Part shown: piece after piece, positions 7,635 through 15,067 of the stretch | How positions within the stretch are numbered: the stretch's first letter is position 1 | Layout of the letters: each line of letters opens with the position of its first letter | Assembly (NCBI GenBank): GCA_947177405.1 | Contig: CAMWUJ010000031.1 | Coordinates: forward strand, 1 to 34,516 | Length of the DNA stretch: 34,516 nucleotides | Origin: an uncultured Porphyromonadaceae bacterium | GTDB lineage: Bacteria; Bacteroidota; Bacteroidia; Bacteroidales; Muribaculaceae | Direction: 5' to 3' | Position numbers and translations under genes: made by a program | The notes under the pieces: generated by a model | What the model was told of the DNA's origin: nothing | Databases searched by the model: none | What the model saw: only the letters and a program-made list of their open reading frames with translations

Positions 7635-8861
7635 TTATCCTTGTATTTTTTGTTTATCCCTATATTTCAAGATGGCATCCACTATATCCGAAGCCACCTC
7701 CCTTTTAGACTTCAAAGGGAACTCCTCGGGACGACCACCACGCGAAAAGATTGTCACTTTATTGGTATCTGTTCGAAAACCGGCTCCTTTATCAGCCAGG
7801 GAATTGAGAACAATCATATCGAGATTTTTCCTATCGAGTTTCTTCTCCGCATTCAAGGCAGCGTCATCGGTTTCAAGGGCAAAACCCACAATAGTCTGAC
7901 CCTCTTTCTTGCGGCTACCCACACAGGCGGCAATATCAGGATTTTTCACAAGCCGGATTGTCATCTCTTCAGTGCCTTCTCTTTTTATCTTGTGATCGGA
8001 AAAAACCTCCGGACGATAATCGGCTACGGCGGCTGCAAGAATACCGATATCACATCCTTCGAAATCTTCCAAGGCACTCTTACACATCTCTTCGGCACTT
8101 TCCACTTTGATCACTCTCACAGATGGATGATCAGGATAAACCGACACCGGCCCGCATATAGCGGTGACTTCCGCCCCTCTTTCCGCACACTCCAAGGCAA
8201 GAGAGGATCCCATCTTCCCGCTTGAATAGTTCCCTATAAATCTCACGGGATCTATTTTCTCATACGTCGGTCCGATCGTTATGGCCACCTTAACGCCTTT
8301 CATATCCTCCGAACGAGAGAAGAATTTTTCAGCTCTCTCCACGATCTCTTCCGGCTCGGCCATCCTTCCCTTCCCCACGAGATGAGACGCCAGTTCCCCT
8401 TCAGCCGCCTCGATGATTTCAACACCGTCACAGGCGAGTGTGGCCAGATTGCGGCGCGTGGATGGAGAAGCATACATATCCAGGTCCATTGCCGGCGCCA
8501 CCATCACATGCTCCTTAGCCGAAAGATAAGTGGTGACAAGCATATTGTCAGCTATACCATTGGCCATTTTTCCTAAAGTGGAGGCGGTGGCCGGAGCCAC
8601 AATCATAAGGTCAGCCCATAAGCCAAGATCCACATGACTATGCCATTCCCCGGTGTTGGCCGTGAAAAATTCGCTTACCACAGGCTTCCCGCTAAGTGCA
8701 GAAAGAGTTACGGGAGTAATAAACTCCTTTGCTGCCGGAGTCATGACTACCTGCACCTCAGCCCCTTTTTTAATCAATAAACGCAAAAGAACCGCCGATT
8801 TGTATGCGGCGATTCCTCCGGTAATTCCCAATACTATATGTTTCCCTTTCAGCGAGCTCAT
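7635..8861 (-). CDS. coaBC: Bifunctional phosphopantothenoylcysteine synthetase/decarboxylase
   Basis: CoaBC joins cysteine to 4'-phosphopantothenate (CoaB, CTP-dependent) and decarboxylates the product to 4'-phosphopantetheine (CoaC, FMN-dependent). The 408 residues hold both parts. The flavoprotein half (about 1-185) has GITGGIAAYKS, the histidine in SHVDLGLWAD and the APATASTLGKMANGIADN loop. The CoaB half (about 190-400) has ITIGPTYEKIDPVRFIGNYS and SSGKMG. The last step of the pathway, coaE, is on the same strand downstream. The gene is 27 bp from the exonuclease gene. Confidence 0.97.
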   Translation of the reverse strand: MSSLKGKHIVLGITGGIAAYKSAVLLRLLIKKGAEVQVVMTPAAKEFITPVTLSALSGKPVVSEFFTANTGEWHSHVDLGLWADLMIVAPATASTLGKMANGIADNMLVTTYLSAKEHVMVAPAMDLDMYASPSTRRNLATLACDGVEIIEAAEGELASHLVGKGRMAEPEEIVERAEKFFSRSEDMKGVKVAITIGPTYEKIDPVRFIGNYSSGKMGSSLALECAERGAEVTAICGPVSVYPDHPSVRVIKVESAEEMCKSALEDFEGCDIGILAAAVADYRPEVFSDHKIKREGTEEMTIRLVKNPDIAACVGSRKKEGQTIVGFALETDDAALNAEKKLDRKNLDMIVLNSLADKGAGFRTDTNKVTIFSRGGRPEEFPLKSKREVASDIVDAILKYRDKQKIQG

Positions 8862-8888
8862 AATATCTTAAATATTTACGTAAAAGGG

Positions 8889-9659
8889 TCATTTCCCCTG
8901 TCTCACTTCATTATAGAAACGAGTGGCGACATCCTTGGTATTTCTTGCGAAGTCGCCCTGCATCATCCATGCATAGAATGAAGGTTCACGTCGGAACACC
9001 TCTTTCACCGGCTTCCCTTTATGCTTTCCGAAGTTCATGACCGGCACGTCATTGTCGTCGAGCACAAAGCGGGCTGCGAGGTCGATTCCTCTTCCGGCTC
9101 TTGAAAAATCGGCGAGTTTCTCCACATCATTCTCCAGAGTATCATAGCGGTCGAGCTGACTCTTGAGCACTTCGTATGTGGCACGCGTATCAGCAAGCGC
9201 TGAATGTGCACCTTCGAGCTCCTTGTCACAATAGAAGCGATATGCTGCCACAAGGGTGCGCTGTTCCATCTTATGAAAAATATTTTGCACATCCACAAAC
9301 TTACGATCGGAGATATCGAAATTCAGACCTACACGCGCAAATTCCTCGATAAGGAGGGGCACATCGAATTTGTTGCTGTTATAGCCGGCTATGTCGCATC
9401 CTTCGAAGATGGCCAGAAGAGCTTTAGACACCTGTCGGAAAGTTGGCTCGTCTTTCACATCCTCGTCCGAGATATGGTGCACGGCGGTGGCAGCCTCCGG
9501 TATATGCATCTCGGGATTCAGTCGGCGTGACTTCTCCTCCTCCCGTCCGTCGGGATAAACCTTTATATAGCTGAGCTCCACAATACGGTCTTTGACCACG
9601 TTGGTGCCGGTGGTCTCGAGATCGAAGAATATTATGGGACGATTTAGATTTAGTTTCAT
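8889..9659 (-). CDS. DEDDh 3'-5' exonuclease (DNA polymerase III epsilon-like)
   Basis: The 256 residues show ExoI FFDLETTGT (about 11-19), ExoII GYNSNKFDVPLL (about 93-104) and ExoIII HSALADTRATYEVL (about 152-165), the DEDDh proofreading fold. A small C-terminal module, FGKHKGKPVKEV followed by PSFYAWMMQGDF (about 210-240), resembles the DUF3820/quorum-regulated virulence-factor type domain often attached to such exonucleases. Its start ATG overlaps the dnaN stop (ATGA type, 4 bp), which implies translational coupling with the sliding clamp. It may serve as proofreading subunit or repair exonuclease; the sequence does not decide between these. Confidence 0.9.
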   Translation of the reverse strand: MKLNLNRPIIFFDLETTGTNVVKDRIVELSYIKVYPDGREEEKSRRLNPEMHIPEAATAVHHISDEDVKDEPTFRQVSKALLAIFEGCDIAGYNSNKFDVPLLIEEFARVGLNFDISDRKFVDVQNIFHKMEQRTLVAAYRFYCDKELEGAHSALADTRATYEVLKSQLDRYDTLENDVEKLADFSRAGRGIDLAARFVLDDNDVPVMNFGKHKGKPVKEVFRREPSFYAWMMQGDFARNTKDVATRFYNEVRQGK

Positions 9660-10777
9660 AATACTTGCATTGGCATCTGAATTGTGAGCACTTCCTCACC
9701 TTCTCCCTGGTTGAGGGGTGTATAAACACCGGGACGGGCCGGATCTGATAGTTTTATCACTACCGTGTCATCGTGAAGGTTGTTAAGGATTTCAATCATG
9801 AATTGTCCGTTGAATCCTATTGTCATGGTGTTACCCTCATAATTGCAGCTCACGTGCTCCTCGGCAGATGTGCTGTAGTCGAGATCCTGTGAAGAAATCT
9901 TTATGCCCGAACTGTCGAGGTCGAGCACCACAAGGTTGGAAGATTTTGCTGCAAAGATACACACACGGCGCAGAGCGGTGAGCAGAGACACGCGATCCAC
10001 TGTAAGCTCAAAGGGTGAATCCTTGGGAATAACTCTGTTGTAATTGGGATAATTTCCTTTTATGAAAAGACAGGTGAGCAGATAGTCACCAATCTCAAAT
10101 ATAGCCCCTTTGCTGTCGAATGTGAGCTTTATATCAGCATCGTCCTTACCGATAATCGAACGGAGAATACCGGCAGGTTTCGACGGCATGATGAAAGAAC
10201 CTTCGAAACCCGGAGCATATTCGCGGTTCACGTATCTCACAAGTTTATGAGTATCGGAGCTTACAAAAGTGATGTCGGCCTCATGTATATCCCAGTAGAT
10301 ACCTGTCATAATCGGACGCACATTGTCTGTGCTGACGGCAAAGAGAGTGTTTTCAATCCCTTTCGATACCACTGAAGCCGGAAATATCATAGTGCGAGCC
10401 TCTTCATCGGGTTTGCGGTTCACAGGATATTCGCGTGCATCCACACCCATGAAATTGAAGTGACCGTTAAGGAAACGGATATCCACCTCCTTAGTGATAT
10501 CATCGATCACAAAAGTGAGAGGCTGATTGGAGATTTCCTTTATCACTTCAAGAAGGCGCTTGGCCGGAATAGCTATCTCACCGTCACACTCGCTCTCTGC
10601 AATTTCCATAAAAGCTGTCATCACATTCTCCTGGTCGCTACCGGTGATGCTCAGACGGTCACCTTCCACCTTGAGAAGAAAGTTATCGAGAATCGACAAG
10701 GCATTCTTGGCATTTATGACCTTGCTCACTGCCTGCAGCTGGGTCTGGAATGTCTTGCCTGATACATTGAATTTCAT
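9656..10777 (-). CDS. dnaN: DNA polymerase III beta subunit (sliding clamp)
   Basis: DnaN is the ring-shaped clamp that tethers the replicative polymerase. Three beta-clamp domains fill 373 residues, the normal length. Markers are KFNVSGKTFQTQLQAVSKVI at the start, IPAKRLLEVIKEI at about 81-93, VSSDTHKLVRYV (about 174-185) and the C-terminal ending IQMPMQVL. dnaN here is not next to dnaA. It heads a run with an exonuclease, coaBC, DUF4835 and recN and has a structured leader. Confidence 0.97.
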   Translation of the reverse strand: MKFNVSGKTFQTQLQAVSKVINAKNALSILDNFLLKVEGDRLSITGSDQENVMTAFMEIAESECDGEIAIPAKRLLEVIKEISNQPLTFVIDDITKEVDIRFLNGHFNFMGVDAREYPVNRKPDEEARTMIFPASVVSKGIENTLFAVSTDNVRPIMTGIYWDIHEADITFVSSDTHKLVRYVNREYAPGFEGSFIMPSKPAGILRSIIGKDDADIKLTFDSKGAIFEIGDYLLTCLFIKGNYPNYNRVIPKDSPFELTVDRVSLLTALRRVCIFAAKSSNLVVLDLDSSGIKISSQDLDYSTSAEEHVSCNYEGNTMTIGFNGQFMIEILNNLHDDTVVIKLSDPARPGVYTPLNQGEGEEVLTIQMPMQVL

Positions 10778-10860
10778 ATCTTTATAATTTTCTTGTGTTT
10801 CTTATCTGAATGAACGCCCCGGGCGCCGGGATATTTCTATCCCATGAAAATGCAAATATA
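10778..10860 (-). promoter_or_regulatory. dnaN promoter and structured 5' leader
   Basis: On the - strand a TATATTTG -7 box lies at 10853-10860. The -33 element is weak (TTTTT rather than TTTG, near 10881). Transcription would start near 10846, just before a hairpin GGGATA-GAAA-TATCCC (10828-10843) capped by a GNRA tetraloop. A second hairpin CCCGG-CGC-CCGGG (10818-10830) shares the bases 10828-10830 with the first, so the two cannot form together. Confidence 0.55.
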
Positions 10861-11029
10861 ATAAAAATTTCCAAGAATGAAAAAATTGATATACCATATT
10901 CCGACCTTCATTCTCGCTCTCTATCCGATATTTTCAATAATAGTGGATCGAAAACTTTCCATCAAATGATTTTAGATGTAACTACTCCATTACCCCGAAG
11001 TTTTTTCTGATAGAAAGAATAAAATAAGC
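10861..11029. other. Gene-free, AT-rich part of the 326-bp dnaN/DUF5053 spacer
   Basis: Between the dnaN promoter and the DUF5053 terminator I see no convincing gene. A 66-codon + strand open frame (10810-11010) runs through the dnaN promoter and lacks family resemblance, so I do not call it. The stretch is AT-rich with scattered A runs and no clear repeat. Confidence 0.5.
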
Positions 11030-11056
11030 GGAAGCAGGGATTAATTCACTGCTTCC
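11021..11056 (-). terminator. Rho-independent terminator after the DUF5053 gene
   Basis: GGAAGCAG (11030-11037) pairs perfectly with CTGCTTCC (11049-11056) across an 11-base loop. On the - strand it is followed by CGCTTATTTTATT. It lies about 50 bp beyond the DUF5053 stop and before the dnaN promoter. Confidence 0.65.
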
Positions 11057-11103
11057 ACCGTTTGGATTCTATCAAATTCTGACTAAAGAGGAATATGTTA
11101 ACA

Positions 11104-11382
11104 CTAACTCAATTCGATAGAATCTTTAATTTTATCGACCAACAAATCTATCTCAAGTGAAATGGTTTGTAATGCGGAAGAAAGGATTTCTAACTCTTCT
11201 TTTGTAAAATTCGCAGTTTTACCATTCACTACGTTATGATTTAGTTTCTGACTAAACCAATATCTGCTTTTTCCAAAAAAACGCTTTGAGATATAAGAAC
11301 AATTTAAAACCTTTAAAAGGTCTGTTTCATCTAAAACATGAACACTATGTAAAACATCTTCTTTTTCTTTTTTATTATCCAT
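11104..11382 (-). CDS. DUF5053-like small protein
   Basis: This 92-residue protein is dominated by predicted helices. It carries YISKRFFGKSRYWFSQKLNH (about 30-49) followed by NGKTANFTKEELEILSSAL, which resembles the DUF5053 family found in Bacteroidota accessory regions. The Tyr/Phe-rich SKRFFGKSRYW patch with a following FTKEEL helix suggests a small helix-turn-helix-like DNA-binding fold, but that is inference. The DNA is more AT-rich than in the housekeeping genes. It lies 84 bp downstream of the AAA-ATPase gene on the same strand and may be co-transcribed with it. Confidence 0.7.
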   Translation of the reverse strand: MDNKKEKEDVLHSVHVLDETDLLKVLNCSYISKRFFGKSRYWFSQKLNHNVVNGKTANFTKEELEILSSALQTISLEIDLLVDKIKDSIELS

Positions 11383-11466
11383 CAGTTAAAGTATTTTTAG
11401 AAAAGGTCTATTCTGTTTTATTTAATAATTTTCTTTGCCATTAGAATCAACCATTTTCTACCATTT

Positions 11467-13032
11467 TCATTTCCGTGATATTTCCCAACCGTCGATGTTA
11501 TTGCGTTTGGTAGAATAGTTCGCGGCTATAAGGATGACAGACTTGTCAGAATGAAGGTAAGGAATGGCATATCCCTTTTCATCGATCTGATCCATAGCCT
11601 TCTCAATGCTACCATCTGTTTTCAATTCGAATATATAAATGAATCTGCGCGTGCGCAACATAACGTCCATCCTTGATCTACAGGTATGTTCCTCCACTCT
11701 GGGTAGAAATCCCAGTGCTTTGAATATTATGTAGATATTATTTTTGAAGTAGCTTTCCCTCCTTGCCATTTCTGTATTTCCATAGGGATTTCCTTCGAGA
11801 AAGGTCTGTAAAAGTATCATAAACCGATCCGGTTCTCCATCTATGATGGCACTCCTCATTTTATTTAATATGTCTTCACATTGAATTTCCGAAAAACCTG
11901 AATAGATGGGCATGAGTGCTTTGGAGAAGCTCTCTGCCACTTCCTTATTAGGAAGTCCGAGAGTATAGCTACGCTTCTCATCGTCATATTTCTTTATTGT
12001 AAGGTATCCTGTCTCGAACAGCAACGCTATCGGATTGTTTAGATATGACTCTTTTACGCTAAGCCCACTCTCCTGCGTCTCTATACAATCAAGATCAGGA
12101 AGGTAGAAATAATCCTTTTTCATCACATCTATCAAGTATGATGGTGTACCACTCCTAAACCAGAAATCTTCTATCCTCTTACTTTCAAGAGCGCTCAGAA
12201 GGCTGAACGGGTTATATATGTCAGGGCTCTCTTCGCTGAAATGATATCCGTCATAATTATCTTTAAGCACATTGAATGCTTCCTCTTCGCTGACTTTTAG
12301 TTTTATCGCCAGACGGCTTACTGATTCATGCAGATGGTTTCGCATCTCTTCTTCGGTAATGCCGCATATACCGGAATATCGGTCGTCAAACGAAATATCA
12401 GTAAGGTGATTTGCACCACTGAAAAGACTCGTCTGACTAAATCGCGACACTCCCGTGACAAATGCGAAGTGAATATGCTTATCTGCTGACTTTAATACAG
12501 AGAACAATCCTTTCAAAACCAGACGGTAGTATTCATTAAGATCCGGACGTTCAAGTGTTGAGAGAAGAGGGCTGTCGTATTCATCCACAAGTATCACAAC
12601 AGGCTGTCCTGTCTTTTCATGTGCCTTTATAATAATGTTCTCGAATCTCTGCGGCAAGTCTTTAGTTTCAGCAGGACAATCATAGGCTGTCTCATAGCGA
12701 CTGAGGATATTTGACAACAGATCCTCGATAGACTCCTTTGTCTTAGGATTAAAAGAATTAAGCGAAAGCAGAAAAACCGGGTGAGGTGTCCAGTCCGTAT
12801 CATCGGTGTCGATGCACAAACCTTTGAACAGATCCCTGTCTCCTTCGAAATAAGATTGAAGTGTTGTCAGGAGCAGGCTCTTTCCGAATCGTCTCGGTCG
12901 GCTCAGAAAGTAATATAGCGGAAGATTTACCAAACCCTTGATGTAACCGGTCTTGTCGATATACACAAATCCGCCTCTCCTTATCTTGGAAAAGGTCTGT
13001 ATTCCTATAGGATATTTCAATCTCTCTGCCAT
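11467..13032 (-). CDS. AAA-ATPase-like protein with PD-(D/E)XK nuclease domain (DUF1703 type)
   Basis: The 521 residues start LKYPIGIQTFSKIRRGG, the typical opening of this family. The nucleotide-binding part shows SRPRRFGKSLLLTTL (about 44-58, degenerate Walker A) and VVILVDEYDSPLL (about 143-155, Walker B). The middle has GVSRFSQTSLFSGANHLTDIS. The C-terminal nuclease-like module has the metal-site pattern D..., then IFELKTDGSIEKAMDQI (about 472-488), and VILIAANYS. Such genes occur in many scattered copies in Bacteroidales; a selfish or defence role has been suggested, but none is proven to my knowledge. It has no close partner apart from the small DUF5053 gene. Confidence 0.9.
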   Translation of the reverse strand: MAERLKYPIGIQTFSKIRRGGFVYIDKTGYIKGLVNLPLYYFLSRPRRFGKSLLLTTLQSYFEGDRDLFKGLCIDTDDTDWTPHPVFLLSLNSFNPKTKESIEDLLSNILSRYETAYDCPAETKDLPQRFENIIIKAHEKTGQPVVILVDEYDSPLLSTLERPDLNEYYRLVLKGLFSVLKSADKHIHFAFVTGVSRFSQTSLFSGANHLTDISFDDRYSGICGITEEEMRNHLHESVSRLAIKLKVSEEEAFNVLKDNYDGYHFSEESPDIYNPFSLLSALESKRIEDFWFRSGTPSYLIDVMKKDYFYLPDLDCIETQESGLSVKESYLNNPIALLFETGYLTIKKYDDEKRSYTLGLPNKEVAESFSKALMPIYSGFSEIQCEDILNKMRSAIIDGEPDRFMILLQTFLEGNPYGNTEMARRESYFKNNIYIIFKALGFLPRVEEHTCRSRMDVMLRTRRFIYIFELKTDGSIEKAMDQIDEKGYAIPYLHSDKSVILIAANYSTKRNNIDGWEISRK

Positions 13033-13228
13033 AGAAATCTTCTTTTAACCCCAAAATTAAACAAAATAATCGAAATAATGATAAATTAAGATCAAATAAG
13101 AAGTACTTTTATTTTATAGAGACTGCCATCCCTTCCTCTACTCAATACTTTACAAGTTTTAACCAACCATCTGAGGGTATCAAGTGTTCTAATTATAGAT
13201 ACTATATAAAAACACAAATTATTTAATT

Positions 13229-13480
13229 ATGGAAAGATTTGATTCTCTGAAGCCTCAGGATGAGGTGACTGTAACAATCTGGGGGCCGGAAGGATCCCGA
13301 CTCTATCAAAGCACAAATACAGGATATCATACAGTGAAGGAAGCTATCGATGAGGCATTGGCCAATGCCGCCTTAGTGGTAAAGCCGGAAGATTGCGTAT
13401 TTGAGGTTACAAATACTAATTCTTTTGTATCCCACACTTATCGATTCAATGCAGATGGAAATCTGGTGCAGGTGATCTAA
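13229..13480 (+). CDS. Hypothetical small protein
   Basis: I do not recognise this 83-residue protein. It starts MERFDSLKPQDEVTVTIWGP, has a beta-rich look (VTVTIWGPEG, CVFEVTNTNSF, HTYRFNADGN, LVQVI) and one helix (KEAIDEALANAALVV). It has no signal peptide or membrane span. Codon use is like that of its neighbours and the frame is cleanly bounded, so it is probably real. It is the only + strand gene between 0.1 and 19 kb and stands alone; the AT-rich 150 bp upstream lacks a clear TAnnTTTG box. A hairpin-rich spacer follows. Confidence 0.6.
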   Translation: MERFDSLKPQDEVTVTIWGPEGSRLYQSTNTGYHTVKEAIDEALANAALVVKPEDCVFEVTNTNSFVSHTYRFNADGNLVQVI

Positions 13481-13717
13481 TTCACATATAGCTACTATAT
13501 AACGCACTGTATCTCAAGGTTCAACCCCTCATGGGTAGAGGATTTTGAGAGTGATAGACCGGAGGTAGGCTCATTATTTGCCAACCCCCGGTTTGCCAAT
13601 ATATAACCACACCGTGGTAATACGTCCGTATAAATCAGAAGCCGCGAAGATCACTCCCCACGGCTCCACTTTATGAAAAAAATGATTCTATTTTAGGTGC
13701 TCTTTTTAATTTTCAAA
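13481..13717. other. Hairpin-rich spacer including a probable rplI terminator
   Basis: No gene is seen. Several inverted repeats lie close together: CCTC/GAGG around 13537-13552, an ACCGG..GG / CC..CCGGT pair at about 13558-13602, ATACG/CGTAT near 13620-13631, and AGCCG (13640-13644) with CGGCT (13661-13665). The last lies about 50 bp beyond the rplI stop and is followed on the - strand by a T-containing stretch, so it may end the rpsF operon. Confidence 0.45.
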
Positions 13718-14161
13718 TTATTCTGAAACCACTTCGAATTCCACCTCGGCGATAACGTCTTTGAGGAATTTAACAGTGGCTGTATAAGTGCCCACTTCCT
13801 TCACATTCTCCTTGAGATAGATAAGCTTGCGATCCACGTTGTGACCTGCTTTCTCAAGAGCGTCAGCGATCTGAAGAGCGTTAACAGAGCCGAATACGGT
13901 GCCGTTGGCACTTGTCTTGGCTCCAATGGTGAGCTTTAATCCTTCAAGAGCTGCGGCAGCAGCCTCAGCCTCGGCACGAGCCTTGGCAATCTTGTGGGCA
14001 CGTTGCTTCTGATCTTCTGCAAGACGCTTGAGAGCGGCAGAAGAAGCGATAATAGCAATTCCCTGAGGAATAAGGTAGTTACGACCATAACCGTCCTTAA
14101 CCTCTACCACATCATCCTTGTAACCTAAATTAGGCACATTTTCTTTAAGTATAACTTTCAT
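13718..14161 (-). CDS. rplI: 50S ribosomal protein L9
   Basis: L9 binds 23S rRNA near the base of the L1 stalk. The 147 residues show the N-terminal domain MKVILKENVPNLGYKDDVVEVKDGY with YGRNYLIPQGIA (the family signature). A long connecting helix rich in Ala/Glu/Lys follows (about 45-75), then the C-terminal RNA-binding domain. It is third in the rpsF-rpsR-rplI operon, 31 bp after rpsR. Confidence 0.98.
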   Translation of the reverse strand: MKVILKENVPNLGYKDDVVEVKDGYGRNYLIPQGIAIIASSAALKRLAEDQKQRAHKIAKARAEAEAAAAALEGLKLTIGAKTSANGTVFGSVNALQIADALEKAGHNVDRKLIYLKENVKEVGTYTATVKFLKDVIAEVEFEVVSE

Positions 14162-14192
14162 TGTGTTGTGTTTTAGATTTTAAAAACGATTA

Positions 14193-14459
14193 TTATTTCA
14201 TCAAGTCAGTAACGTAGGGAAGAAGAGCGAGGTGACGGGCACGCTTCACGGCCTGAGCCACACGACGCTGGAACTTGAGAGAAGTACCGGTGATACGACG
14301 AGGAAGGATTTTACCCTGCTCGTTAAGGAACTTCTTGAGGAACTCAGGATCCTTATAGTCGATATATTTGATTCCGCTACGTTTGAAACGGCAATATTTC
14401 TTCTTTTTGGTATCAACCGAAAGAGGAGTAAGATAACGTATTTCGTTCTGTGCTGCCAT
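14193..14459 (-). CDS. rpsR: 30S ribosomal protein S18
   Basis: S18 pairs with S6 on the 30S platform. The 88 residues show [17 protein letters not shown] and the signature [16 protein letters not shown], followed by [11 protein letters not shown]. There is only one cysteine, so the zinc-binding form of some S18 proteins is not present. It starts 2 bp after the rpsF stop, and no ssb or priB lies between the two, which fits the Bacteroidota order. Confidence 0.98.
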   Translation of the reverse strand: MAAQNEIRYLTPLSVDTKKKKYCRFKRSGIKYIDYKDPEFLKKFLNEQGKILPRRITGTSLKFQRRVAQAVKRARHLALLPYVTDLMK

Positions 14460-14461
14460 GA

Positions 14462-14848
14462 TTATGCCTCCTGATTTTTAGCCTCAGCGGGTGCCTCAGC
14501 GGGTTTCTCACTTGCTTTCTGTGCTCTCACTTTGCGACGCTTTTCAGCATATTCCTGTGCATACTTGTCAAGACGGAATGTGAGGAAGCGAAGAACGCGC
14601 TCGTCGCGACGGAATGCTGTCTCAAGCTTCTTGACAATGGTAGGCTCGCCCTTGAACTCAACGAGGGAATAGAACCCGGTTGATTTCTTCTGAATGGGAT
14701 ATGCAAGTTTGCGCAGACCCCACATCTCTTCATTCACGATCTCGCCGCCGTTGGCCTTGAGAACCTCTGTGAATTTCTCTACCGCTTCCTTCATCTGATC
14801 GTCAGACAAAACGGGAGTTAAAATGAAAACGGTTTCGTAGTAATTCAT
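14462..14848 (-). CDS. rpsF: 30S ribosomal protein S6
   Basis: S6 forms a heterodimer with S18. The 128 residues begin [19 protein letters not shown] and have the ferredoxin-like S6 core with [24 protein letters not shown]. The C-terminal tail (about 100-128) is rich in Lys, Ala and Glu and probably disordered. It is first in its operon, 81 nt from the predicted transcription start. Confidence 0.98.
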   Translation of the reverse strand: MNYYETVFILTPVLSDDQMKEAVEKFTEVLKANGGEIVNEEMWGLRKLAYPIQKKSTGFYSLVEFKGEPTIVKKLETAFRRDERVLRFLTFRLDKYAQEYAEKRRKVRAQKASEKPAEAPAEAKNQEA

Positions 14849-14878
14849 ACGTTTTACAAATATTAATGTTTCAAGTTA

Positions 14879-14967
14879 TTCCGGTATGCCGGAAGTAGGC
14901 TTTGGCCTTAAATTATTCCCGGCCGAAAACCGCTGCAAAATTAATACTTTTTTTTCGATTATGCAAA
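14879..14967 (-). promoter_or_regulatory. Promoter and leader hairpin of the rpsF-rpsR-rplI operon
   Basis: On the - strand TTTG (14964-14967), a 20-bp spacer and TAATTTTG (14936-14943) form a consensus Bacteroidota promoter, with a start near 14929. The leader holds a perfect hairpin TTCCGG-CATA-CCGGAA (14879-14894). A GGCC pair lies upstream of it. S6:S18 is known to bind a CCG-containing leader hairpin of rpsF in many bacteria; the two CCGG segments make that plausible here but do not prove it. Confidence 0.75.
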
Positions 14968-15008
14968 TTCTTGTCTATTTATAGCCTATTTTATCCTTGT
15001 CTGCAATA

Positions 15009-15046
15009 AAAAGAGAAGCGGTGACCCCGATTTAGGTCACCGCTTC
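15009..15046 (-). terminator. Terminator of the etfB-etfA-acyl-CoA dehydrogenase operon
   Basis: A perfect 12-bp stem (15015-15026 with 15035-15046, GAAGCGGTGACC) has an 8-base loop. On the - strand it is followed by TCTCTTTTTA. It lies about 20 bp after the acyl-CoA dehydrogenase stop. Confidence 0.88.
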
Positions 15047-15067
15047 CTTTATCATTTTTTTCAAGAA

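Noticed and set aside
10810..11010. 66-codon + strand open frame upstream of dnaN
   Set aside because: It runs through the dnaN promoter and leader, has no recognisable family and no promoter of its own.
11451..11468. Two copies of CCATTTTC with a 10-bp period just beyond the 3' end of the AAA-ATPase gene
   Set aside because: Short and low-complexity in an AT-rich spacer; no promoter or gene start is near enough to make it a likely operator.
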